From: Carallia brachiata
Taxonomy: Eukaryota; Streptophyta; Magnoliopsida; Malpighiales; Rhizophoraceae
Length of the DNA: 64,000 bases
Assembly (NCBI GenBank): GCA_021464245.1
Contig: JADCRB010000018.1
Coordinates: forward strand, 2,466,015-2,530,014
Reading direction: 5' to 3'
Part shown: positions 10,964 through 22,300 of the stretch, piece by piece
How the letters are laid out: the number at the start of each line of letters is the position of its first letter
Numbering within the stretch: position 1 is the first letter of the stretch
The notes under the pieces: generated by a model
The model's database searches: none
Told to the model about the DNA's origin: nothing
The model's input: the letters and a program-made list of their open reading frames with translations, nothing else
Program-made: the position numbers and the translations under genes

Positions 10964-13900
10964 ATGGGGGGAGCTTGTTCTAGGAAGCGAGGTCAATCAG
11001 ATAGTGAAGATAACTTACCTGGATTTCTTTCCGGAAGATATAGCAAAAGTGGAAGCTCAAAGTGGTTGGCTTCTTCATTCTCTAGATCTCTCAGTGATTT
11101 ACAGCAGGGAATTGGCAAATGTCCATCCCTCATGGAATTATGTGTGAAACAAATATGTGAGGTATAATCTCTTCTGCCTGATACCTTGGCGAGACTGTCG
11201 AATTATTTTTGTGGACTGTATTTTTTATGTGTTTTCCTTGAACAGGACATAGATCGATATAAGACATTTGCAATGCTTCCAAGGGACATAAGTCAGCAGA
11301 TCTTCAATGCATTGGTGTATTCTCAACGTCTGAATGATGTTTCTTGAAGCTTTTCGAGATTGTGCTATCCAGGTTATGTGCAGGAAAATACTTGTCCAAC
11401 ATCTCTTTTTTCCCCTGAATTTTATTTATCCTGTTGGCCATGTTAATCTGTAATGTTTTGTTGTGGGTATTTCAGGACATTCACATAGGAGAATGCCCTG
11501 GGGTCAATGATAGTTGGATGGGTGTTATCGCTTCACAAGGAATGTCTTTACTTTCTGTGGATCTATCCAGCTCTGATGTCACTGATTTTGGACTTATTCA
11601 TCTTAGGGACTGCATGAACCTGCAATCGTTGAACTTTAATCACTGTGAACAGATTTCTGACTTTGGGCTAAAACAGATCAGTGGTAATGTTTTTCTGTCT
11701 CATTATTCAAACCTGAAGTGCTTAGTTACATGATATGCCCACTTCTGTTATTGCATTTGGCTGATCTGGTCGCTTGATTACTCTGTTTTTAAGTAGCTGC
11801 TCATCAAAGTTCAGTTGTTTCTTCACCCTAAAAGGATGAAGCTGAACAGTTTAGGTATTTTAAAATGATTGGTTATTGTTTACACAAGCATTACTTTTCA
11901 TTCAGATGGTCTAGGTATGCTATTTCATATTAGATTGATTGGACTTCCTTACCAGTGCTTTGAATGGTTTGCTGATGTAATTTTAGCAGACTTACACAAC
12001 AAAATAGCTGGTAAAATAATTCTATGGGAATAAAATATCTCTCAATGGCCATAAAAATGAACTGACTGCTCGGATTACAAAAAGAGAGAAAATGAATTGT
12101 CATTCAATGCCATATATATTGTTTTTTAGGCCTTTCAAGCTACAGGATGACAGTAGTATATGCAGCATATGTGGGCTCTAAAGTAAGGCATTGGTGTTTT
12201 ATTTTTTGCTCCCCTCTATTTTCTTTCAAGTAAAAGGGTGTCTTAGTACACGAGGCACCATCATTGGGGAGTGTACGGAAGGTTCAGATATATGCACATT
12301 ACCACTATTTTATAGAGATATTGTTTCAACGACTTGAACCTACGACCTCTAGGTCACAATGGAGTAACCTTGCCATTTTACAAAGGCTCACCCTTCTATT
12401 TAATCTCATGTGCACACAACATATTTTGGTTCGGTTACTGCTACTTCGCTTTGTCGTACCTTTTTTTTATTATCTTTACTATTTTAAGTTCCCACGGATA
12501 CCTACCCTTCAGTACCAAAACTATTTCATCTATATATACAGAGTGGACCTTCTAGACAAGCACACTTCAGTACCATCATGTGTGATAGGACTTCTGTTTT
12601 CTTTGATGAGATATCGTTGCCTTTTTTTTTTTTTTTTTTAGGAAAATACGATGTTACCACATTATAAAGTGGCTTGGTGGGGGGTGTTTGCGTTAATCAT
12701 AGTTGTGCTACATTATATGTCTAATGACTGCACATAGCTTCTACAAAACTTGGGAATGATTTACACTTGTCACTGGTGTTACCTAGTGCACATCGATGAG
12801 AGTCTAGATACAGGAGTGGTCAAGGGTGAGGGGTGGCTGCCCATCCTGCTTTGCTTCAAAACTTAGAAGATTTTTCTTGCGGTCCTATTTTTCAGGGTCA
12901 AACTTGTTGTCTATGACTTTTAACTTTGAGAGAGGCCTCACCAATCGTGGGCCTCCAAATTTTTGATTGAAAACTAAGTTTGACAGAGTAATAAATTAAA
13001 AAGAATAAAATCAACGTAAGAAATTGATCAAAAACATTATGAGATTGAGATAAAGAATATTATCTCTAAGCAGCAGCCTGCTTAGGAGTGAGGGGGGTAG
13101 GCTAGTTTCTTGGTTATAAAGTATGAACGAAGGTTATAAAAATAAGCCACTATTTGGAGCAGAAGTGAATTGATAGAGTTTGGGATAGAGAGGACCATGA
13201 TGGCATATGGGCATGCCTAATCACGGGTCCTGATAAGTCGCCAGTCCTCATAAACATATAGAGAGTCACAGGTCAGAGTTCTGGCACTTCTTTTCCTGAC
13301 TGTCTGGTGTTTTTCTTAATTTTCATATCCTTGAAGGTATTCTCACAGTTATTCTGTCATTTTCATAGTTATGTTGGTAGCTTGCTGCTTTATGTTTTTT
13401 GTGGTTTTATCATTAGATTTTGTGATCAGATTTCTGGTCTATATATTGTAGACCTTTCAAACTTGACAAGTTTGAGTTTTAGAAGAAACAACGCAATAAC
13501 AGCACAGGGAATGAGTTATTTTACTGGCTTACCCAACTTGGTCAAGTTGGATCTGGAGAGATGTCCTGGTATTGGTGGTGGACTCGTACACCTCAATGGT
13601 ATTATTCTTCTCCTCATAAACCCTTGCTTGGGGTTGTTTATAAATTTCTTGTACGTGGAAATGCCTATTATCTAATTTATTCATGCCTGAAATTACTGAT
13701 TTGTCTGTTGTGTCTCTTGCTTGTGAGAATTCCTGGCTTTGCTTCTTTATAGGAAAAAAAATGAAGTTTGAATCGCATTGTCTAGGTTTATCACAATTGT
13801 CTTGTTGATGAAACTTCTTATTGTTGGCAGAAGGGCCTTATGAATGCATTGGGTTTCATAAACCTCTTTTAAAGAATTATTGTTAACAATTGGCATTTTG

Positions 13901-14417
13901 TGCATGGACAACTGTATTTGCATGTCTGGCTTCATGTACAAGCGTATGCATACATATGATGGGCTCAATCTTTTCTTGCACATGTTCTTCTTTGTACGGA
14001 ATTTGGGTATTTTCCTCTTCTCCTTGAATCCTCGCAATGTAAACATTGTATGGCACATCCATTGCCATAAATCACTGGTCGTTGTGCTCTGTACGACTCC
14101 CTTTGTTCGTTTTGCTGTGCTCTGTTCTATATGCATGTGTTAGCCAGTGTTCGTTTTCAGCTACTTTTTTGTTTCTATTTTATTTGGAGCCACTGCATCT
14201 GGCTTGCACAATCAAAAAATTTGCTAGATAATTGATTACTTGGAACCTCTGAACTGGGGTGTTGCCCACCGAGATATCTGTTATTGTACACATGGGCTGA
14301 TGTGTGTGATTATTACAAGCCACAATCATTCATAAACAGGTCTGAAGAAGTTGGAGTGTCTTAATTTCAAATGGTGTAATTGCATAACAGATGCTGATAT
14401 GGAGCATCTATCTGGTA

Positions 14418-14448
<31 letters not shown>

Positions 14449-17400
14449 AGCCACTAAGCCTTAATCACAACAATTTGCCCGATACTCATGTAAGTAGAAC
14501 TTGTCTATTAAAAACATTGGATTCCTTTTGTGAGTCTAGAATTGATCATTTGTAGCAATACAAGAATGTTATTTTTTATAATTTTTTGTCAAATTGCCCG
14601 CATGACCTAAGAATAAAGTTTGTTGGAATCTGATGACAGTTTGCAAGAATTATTATTACCTCTTAAAAGTGATATTGAGACTGGCTTTTTGTGAAAACTG
14701 CTAGTCTCTTAGACATTGTTATTTTCAGAAGTGATTCTCCTCTCTGTCAGCTGGCTGAAAACTGATCCAATATTTCTTCCAGGCTTGATGAACTTGAAAG
14801 GCTTACAAGTTTCGTGCAGTAAGGTTACGGATTTGGGAATTTCCTACTTAAAAGGTATTCTCTTTTCGTTTTATTTTGCATCATAAATTGTGTTATACTC
14901 ACCAATGAGTGCTTTTGCCTGATGAGTGAACAGAATATGAATGCCAAAGATTCTAAAACTATTGTAACTGACATTTTTCTTGGACAAGTGTCTCAAGAGT
15001 TGTATTTATAGAATAATAATTGTGTGAGATGTCTCTTTACAATGAACCATGATACTGTTATCAATATGTTACTTATATTACGGTGATACTGGTGCCAGAT
15101 TCTATTTTTCTTTCAAAGATTCTTGATTTCTAGCATTCACAAACCTTTGTAGTGAACTGTACTTGGCTGTCTGAACCAGTTGTCTGCTACAGTTTCTCCA
15201 TTATGAGAAGCTTCGTACCCACATCAACGGATGACATTAATTCTGTTTTGCATTGCAGGTCTGCATAAGCTTAATCTGCTAAACTTGGAGGGATGCCCTG
15301 TTACTGCTGCATGCTTGGAGTCCCTTTCAGGTATTCCCTCCAGCTTTGCTTATTCACACCACCTCTGAATTTAAATTAGCATTGCTTTTCACACAGATTG
15401 CATTCAGATTTTTTTTTCCTTGATTATTAATGGCATATCCCACAATTAAGTAATTCATATGTATTAGAGCAGATTGTTGATCCATGATTTTTAGGTTTAC
15501 TGTGATTTTAAGCTTTAGGGATATGGTAAAGCTGTATGATGTGAGTAATGTGTGTTGAATAATATGGTCTTGTGCTTAAATCTAAAACATTTGGTTTAAA
15601 ATTAATTTGACCTGAATTCTGCATTCTCCTGATTTTGTACAGGTCTTGCTGATCTATTATATCTGAATCTAAGCAGATGCCAACTCTCTGATGATGGATG
15701 TGAGAAATTTTCCCGTAAGTTTCAAATTCCTGTTAAAAATTTTTTGTGGATGTTAAGTCAGTGTTACCACATGCTATAACTATTCGAGTGATCAACGTCT
15801 TGGCCACTGTTTTCAGAGTTTGTTAAACTAAAAGTATTGAATTTGGGCTTCAATGACATCACAGATGCTTGTTTGGTCCACCTGAAAGGTAGTTTCTGTT
15901 TGCTCTTATTTTATTCATTTCAAAATTATTAAGTATTTGTCAAATACCCAAAAAGGCAAAAATAGGAAGAAAAAATCTAAGAAGTGTGAAAAACATGTGG
16001 ATACACAAACCCCGAATAAAAATTGCTGGAAAAAAAAATGAAAGCAGATGGAAAGAGGCAGCATGGTGAAGTTGTTGGCTTAAAATGAAAAGTACCATTC
16101 TTTCCAAACTGTAAACTAGTACTTCCTTTCCTGGAAAAGCTCCTACAATCCTTTTCAGAAAATTTATGCGCCCTATGGGTTGAACTATGTACAGAGTTGT
16201 GCCAATGTTATCTCCCTTTAAGTCTCCATGCAATTGACAATGTTGATAAAACCACGTGATGCTGAATGCATGCATTAAAACAGAATTGGTTTGGGGAGCT
16301 TTGCAGTTTTTTGTGGTAGTGGGAAGTCTCCCTTAATTTTTTGTGCAATTGAGCACTGAAACTTCATTCTTCTCAACATATAAGCAAAGAATGTATCTTC
16401 TGGTTTATTGATGTTAATTTAATATTGCCTCTTAACGATTGTAAATTCTGTTTATCCTATTCACAGATTGGGATCACTTTCTGCTTGTAGTGGATGGATA
16501 TTTCTTGCTTTTCATTATTATTATTATTATATTTTTTTATTATTTATTATTTTTTTTTTTTGCTTTTCTGCTTTAAATAGGTTTGACAAATTTGGAAAGC
16601 TTGAACCTGGATTCATGTGCAATTGGTGATGAAGGGCTGGTTAATTTAATAGGTCACACTTCTTCATTTTCTTGCTTTCGTCCTGAAAATATTCTTTTCC
16701 TATTGTGATTATTTTATTTTTTGAAAGTACTCTGGGTTGATGGTATCTAGCATTGTTATTTTGTGCATGTTAAACGGCAGAAGTCCACAAGCTGGACATT
16801 TGGTGTTCATTAACCTGGAATGGAGATTCCAGCTATTTTAGATCAAATTTTCTCTGTGCTTTTGCATCTTCCATATCCAAAATGCTCCATCTTTCATACT
16901 AGAAATCACTTTAGGATATATTAATTGTTGAACTGTCTTCCATTTATGCTTCTTGAACTCAAAAGCATTGCATCTTGGTTAGGTGAGATTCTGTTATTGA
17001 AATTTGTCTGTGGATGGTAGACTAGTTGTGCAATTTGGTATGTTGCCAATACTTTGCATCAGTGTGCCTGGTTTTGGGGGCATCTGCTGTTTGTGCTCTC
17101 TCTCTCTCTCTCCTCCCTCCCTCTGCACTGTTCTTGTTATGTCACCCTTGGTATAATAGTCTTGGATATCCCACCTTTTGTTTCTCTTCTTTTTCTGCAT
17201 TTTGCTTCTATCTTTTTATTACTTTGTGCTAATTTTCTTCTGATTTTTTGGATATCTTAGGATTTCAGCATTTGAAATGTTTGGTGTTGTCAGATACAGC
17301 GGTTGGAAGCACTGGTCTTGGCCACCTCTCTGGTTAGAAATTTAGATATCGATAAATATGCATGAGTCGTTTTACTAAATTTCCTTTTGGTTAGTGATTG

Positions 17401-20400
17401 TGAATTAATTCACTTCTTAAAGTCCTTTTTTCAACATGGTTGCTTCTTCTTTTTTTTCTTTTATTTTTTTCCTTCTATTTGTCCATTCCTTTCCAACCCA
17501 GCTGATAATATGGACACTCCTCTGGTTGTCAACTTTCCTTAAGTTAGAAATTTTTGTGGTTGGCAACTTGGCATTTGATAGCATATAGCTATTGTCATTT
17601 GAGTGGCTTGTTTTATTTTGTCTTTGAAATTTTGTGTATGGATGTTAAGGCTTTTCAAGCTGAGTCTGTCTAAATGGAGGTCCTTTAATGATCAGTTTGG
17701 TTGCTTAGAGTTGCAAAAAAGCTATAATATCTTCTATCGAAACTTTGGTCATTCAATGGAGCATATGCAAATCAAATTTGGATTTGTTGGCCATGATAAT
17801 TAGCATTGGCAGTGCTGTTCATATTATATACGATGCCAGATTTACAGTGAAATTATTCTTCTGAAAGATTTGTTTCCAAATCATCATACCTATTGTAATC
17901 CTTTCACTTAATTCCATTCTTTGGACAACAACATGACCCTTATTTGGGATCAAAGATGTGTACGTTCAGTTGTTCCTTGCTTCATGGCAAAGGAGTAATG
18001 TATGCACTCATCTGTTGCAACTAAGACATTGGCAGTACTCTATTCACGGGCAGTCATCTATGAGAACTGATCTGGCTTGGAACTTAACAGTCCAATTTTA
18101 AGCTTTTCGACTGAAAACTGATTCACAAATAGAAAACATGATTTGGTTGATATATCCTACATTTCTATTGAAAATAGTTGTAAATTCAAACTTAAATGGA
18201 AATTGACAGCCAAGACGGTGACGGTAGCTGTCATAAGGTTTATGTGAAAAGGGCAAGAAACAATGTTTCATGGGATAATTATTGTGGGATACTTGGTGTG
18301 AAGTTGTTTGTCTTCATCTGTGTTGCCAAACTGCTTTGCTATTATAATTTGATATTTATGTGCATTGTGTTGAACTCATCCTCTGTTTTTTGGTAGGTTT
18401 GACCAATCTGGAAAGTTTAAATCTGTCGTTTACAATGGTTATGGATGGTGGCTTAAGAAAGTTATCCGGATTATCTTCATTGAAAACACTTAATTTGGAT
18501 TGCCGCCAAATTACAGATACTGGTCTTGCTGCCCTTACTAGTAAGTGCAATTTGGTTGATGGTCGTCTTATTCTTCGTCCTCTCCCCCACCTCCCAACTC
18601 CTAATATGTAGTTGGCCTTCAATATTGCATTTAGTGCCATTGAAGTGATGTGAAATTTAATGCATTGAAGATATAATATCTTGGAAGCTTAGGTTTTGAG
18701 ATTGAGGACCTTATACAAAGACACTTGGACAATAGGCATATCTTATGAAGTCCAGTTCACTTTTTCTGCAGTACTCAAAATATAAAAAAATAAAGTTTGG
18801 TATGTGTGTTTACTTACAGTGTCTCTCAAAGGTTCTTTGCTGTCAGTTTTTATCTTTTGGTTTAGTAAAGATTGTTTTATAAAAAATTCTTTGAATGAAT
18901 TCATTCGCTTAGGGTTCACACTTTTGGTAGATGTGCTCACTCCTGTTCAGTTTGGTGTTGTCTGTACATAGTTTGAGATAATTTGTATGCCTTTTTGGCT
19001 AGGATTCTATATAAACACATTTGGTTGGGAAAATACGAGCAACATTGACCCAAAAAACTGCAAAAGATGTGTGCCTAACTGGGCTCCTGTACCGGGAGAT
19101 TACATGCATTCCATTGTGCTGTTGTCTTGAGTGTGAAAGGAACAAATCAATTCCAAAATTGAAGAATATGGACATAGTATTTTTCATTGTCTGTCTAGAA
19201 AGTAGAGATGGAAGTTAATGGTATGGTTTGTCAAATGCTAATGTTTTGCTAACCTCACAAGAAATGAAAGCATCTTCCTTTGACCATATGGAACTTGAGA
19301 ATTGAGGTGATGTGACACGACTCCTAAATATTACAACATGTTAATAGAGTCCCCACTTTTTTTTTTTTAAAAAAAAGAAACTAATATTTTGGGCAGAAGT
19401 CTTATTGTGGTCTGAGTTGACTGATTGCTAGTTTGAGCAGGAAAAATTTTGCCACAAACTGAAGAGAAAGAGTGATTGAATGGGCTGGGAAGAGACACAA
19501 AAATCTTTTGTCGTAAATAACAGATACCACAAGTTTTAGTGGAATGCTAGTTGAATGATTCATAATTTGAATGTCTGGAATTATTTTTTTGACTACTGGA
19601 TGGGGAGATTCTTTTGTTACATAAACTGGTGTCAGTTTATTATTTATTTATTTATTTTTACATAAACTGGTGTTAGTGTAATTTTTTTTGGGGGGGAAAA
19701 ACTAGGAGGACATAGAAAATAGTCATAGGCAGTAGAAAAAAAAATTTTTAGCAAAAAAAAAAAAAGAGAAATCAAGGTTTAGGGTAATACTAAGTATATT
19801 TAAGGTAACTTAAGTACATTTAGGGTGTAGTTTTGAAAATATGATTTTCAATTATTTATTAGAGGTTAAATTCATTCCTATGGTTATTTTATGGCTATTT
19901 CCTATGTTCTCCTAGCAGGACTCTCTCTTTTTTTTTTTTTTAATGATACAATGACCATGTGATCCTTTTCACATGACATTTTTATTCCAGTACTATGTAA
20001 TTTTGAGTAGTGTGTCCATGACTTTCTTTCCTTTGTCCTGATCATTGGATGCATTCAGCCACTCTATAGTGCTGCTCTTTCTCATGCAGGTTTGACTGGA
20101 TTGACCCATCTGGATCTGTTTGGAGCTCGTATTACAGATTCGGGAACTAACTATTTGCGAAGTAAGGTTTGTTGTGTTAATCACTGGTAGAGATAAAGAT
20201 GCCTAGCTATTTATGTTGAATGCATGAAGTTTTTTTTTTTTTTGAGGAAAAGTATGTTGAATGCATGATTACCACCCATATTTTGTTCTCAAAAGTATAG
20301 TACAAAGCATCTCATAAAACTACATGTTCTATGTAAAATGGAGGGTTTTTGTCCACCAAGGAGCTTCTTTCCTCGTAAATTGGTGTGAGCAATTACTAGC

Positions 20401-22011
20401 CATGGATGATAATTTTTTTTTTTAATGGCAAACCTTGTCAGAAAGCACATTACTCAATTACATTGGCTTCTTTATTAACACCGATCTAATTGATTCTGCT
20501 TCCACCTGTGCCTTTGGTCTTTGTGTTGCTGCTTCTGTTTTTCAGTTTCTTATTTCTTGTGTAGATTTTAAGAATCTGCAGTCGTTGGAAATATGTGGTG
20601 GAGGATTGACTGATGCTGGTATAAAGAACATAAAAGATCTTACATCTCTGTCACTGCTAAATCTGTCCCAGAACTGCAATTTGACAGACAAAACATTGGA
20701 ATTGATTTCTGGTATCCGCACTCACTTTGCCTCGTGCTTTACTTAAAATGCTTACTTCATTGTTCATATGGTTAGAATTAACACTTGTTGACATCTGAAG
20801 GATGATGTGAATGTTTGTACTAGAGGAACAAAGTGTGCAAAATAGTGGATATTTATGGTAGGTCATTTTTGTAATCGTTTTATAGGAAGTAAGCAAAGAT
20901 TCTTTGCAAGTGCACTCAGTTTGCTGTATTTGGTTGGGGGATGAGCGCTATGTCTATCATAGAAGTAAAGTTATCCACGTTGTTACTTACACATGAGGTG
21001 GTTGTCAACGGTACTATTTGTTATGCGGCTGTAGCTGTGAACATGAGTTTGATTGGCAGATATTCTATTGGATTGGGCAGCTTTTTGCAGTATACTTTCA
21101 CTTTGATTTTCTTTGAGGAAGATGTTTACGTCCTGTTTCACTATCTCTAATTAAAAAAAAAAAAAAAAGAAGTCATCTTAGTGCATGAGATTTACACACT
21201 ATGAGTTTTAGCAAAGGTTTAGATATACACATCCAATTTTTTTTTTCCAAAAAAGAGATTGTTTCCTTTCCATTTGACCTGCAACCTCCAAGACACGATG
21301 TAATATTTTTACCATTACACCAAGGCTCACCTTTCCTCCTATTTTACTCTTGTTTCTTTCCTATTATTTTCTCTTCCAGGAGGGGAAGAAGTCCAAACTC
21401 TTTTATGTCACTGTGAACCCTCCCCAGTGATGGTAGTGTGTGTTTGTTGTCTGTCTTTTGGGAGTTCATTTATTACAGATTCATGAGTACCCTTTGCACT
21501 AAAAGCTAGTCTAACAAGTTCATTTTGAATCTTCTGTGTTGAAATGAGCATGTACGTACCACCATATTTGAGTGGAACATACGGGATTAAAAATGAAAAA
21601 AAGTTAGGCCAGATTCTGGCCCTCAATTTTGTCAATTGTCATGAACTGTACGGCAGTGCTATGTCTCGTTGTTAATGAAACCTTTTGAATTCCTTGTGTT
21701 AACAATAACATGACGTTTGATCCGATTAAGCAAGGATAGTTGAAGTGTTTTTCATTTCATCATTTCCAGCCTAGATTTGATGTTTGCAGATGATATCAGG
21801 TTTTACATTTTTTAATATGCATGCAGGGTTGACGGGACTGGTCTCTTTGAATGTTTCAAATTCTCACATAACCAGCTCAGGTTTACGTCATTTGAAGCCA
21901 TTGAAAAGCTTAAAATCTCTGACCTTGGAGTCTTGCAAGGTGACTGCTAATGATATTAAGAAGCTTCGATCAACTGACCTACCTAATCTGGTAAGCTTCC
22001 GTCCTGAATAG
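10964..22011 (+). CDS. LRR-repeat protein of the AT1G15740 type (frameshifted allele)
   Basis: Coding exons: 10964-11161, 11246-11372, 11476-11683, 13452-13598, 14340-14414, 14783-14854, 15259-15330, 15643-15714, 15817-15888, 16581-16652, 17261-17332, 18397-18540, 20090-20161, 20565-20711, 21827-22011, all GT..AG. About 578 residues result once a 2-nt deficit is allowed for. The start MGGACSRKR was chosen because it matches the family and carries Gly2/Cys5, suggesting myristoylation and palmitoylation and so membrane attachment. An F-box-like N-terminal part is followed by about 16 cysteine-containing-type LRRs of 24 residues (xLxxLxLxxCxITDxGL), ending LPNLVSFRPE. After exon 4 every junction is phase 1, with exon lengths of 72, 75, 144 or 147. 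Exon 3 is 127 nt where 129 is expected, creating TGA at 11345-11347. As written, the protein stops after about 93 residues. Function in Arabidopsis is not established. The rest is intact, so an assembly error or a recent mutation are both possible. Confidence 0.93.
11339..11347 (+). other. 2-nt deletion causing frameshift in LRR gene exon 3
   Basis: The exon reads N-D-V-S then TGA. Two bases further on, the expected E-A-F-R-D-C-A-I-Q resumes in another frame and runs to a phase-0 donor at 11373. The family motif here is V-S-L-E-A-F-R-D-C-A. The exon is 127 nt, two short of a multiple of three. Confidence 0.85.
11684..13451 (+). other. intron 4 of LRR gene with SINE insertion
   Basis: A 1.77-kb intron, the largest coding-region intron of the gene, carrying an Au-like SINE at 12237-12400 and a T-run at about 12618-12638. 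No further exon was found inside; the LRR phase joins correctly across it. Confidence 0.7.
12237..12400 (-). mobile_element. Au-like SINE (minus strand)
   Basis: Read on the minus strand, it starts GGTGAGCCTTTGTAAAATGG (A-box region), continues with ACCTAGAGGTC, then the B-box-like AGGTTCAAGTC, and ends in CTTCCGTACACTCCCC and TGCCTCGTGTACTAAGA. These match the general form of the angiosperm Au SINE (head GTGAGCCTTGGTGTAA.GGTAAA, tail ..GCCTTGTGCACTGGG) as I know it. It lies in an intron of the LRR gene. Confidence 0.7.
14424..14450 (+). repeat. (CT)n microsatellite
   Basis: A pure CT run immediately after the exon 6 donor of the LRR gene. A second CT-rich run lies at about 17096-17120 in the intron before exon 12. 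Confidence 0.8.
19702..19915. mobile_element. inverted-repeat MITE candidate in LRR gene intron
   Basis: The left terminus CTAGGAGGACATAGAAAATA and the right terminus read inward, CTAGGAGAACATAGGAAATA, form terminal inverted repeats of about 26 bp around an AT-rich core of about 160 bp. No clear target duplication was seen, so the superfamily is unassigned. Confidence 0.55.
21172..21340 (-). mobile_element. Au-like SINE, second copy (minus strand)
   Basis: On the minus strand: GGTGAGCCTTGGTGTAATGG, then CTTGGAGGTTGCAGGTC in B-box position, and ending with CTAAGATGACTTC next to an A/T run. It is the same family as the copy at 12237-12400 but more decayed in its 3' half. It sits in the last intron of the LRR gene in the same orientation. 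Confidence 0.65.
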
Positions 22012-22300
22012 ATGGGGAGGTATCACGGGATATGCTGTAAATAGCTACTGTTGTCTTCAAGGAAAGGCAGCAGTTATACATAAAACAACAATAAGGCGTA
22101 AAGCCTGTGCTGTAAATATGGGTAAGACTTGAAGCTGATTAATTTGGGCTAGATACTGTCGTGCTTTATGTGAAGCTATCTTTCATACTGTTTCGGTATG
22201 GAAGAAATTGTATGTAAGCTTCCTTGGCAAGTCTTATATATGCATGCTGATACGGTTTCTGAATTTTTAAACTTGTCAATTGTCATGCATAAGTTTGCAT
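22012..22300 (+). other. predicted 3' UTR of the LRR gene
   Basis: Sequence after the TAG is still not repeat-like for about 290 bp and has several TGTAAAT/TGTAAG-type elements (22038, 22109, 22211), as plant 3' UTRs often do. No canonical AATAAA was found close by, so the poly(A) site is a guess. Confidence 0.35.

Noticed and set aside
12264..12641. 125-codon frame in LRR gene intron 4
   Set aside because: Lies across the SINE and a T-run; low-complexity translation.
15940..16275. 111-codon minus-strand frame in LRR gene intron
   Set aside because: No domain; antisense within an intron, with aromatic-rich composition from A/G-rich DNA.
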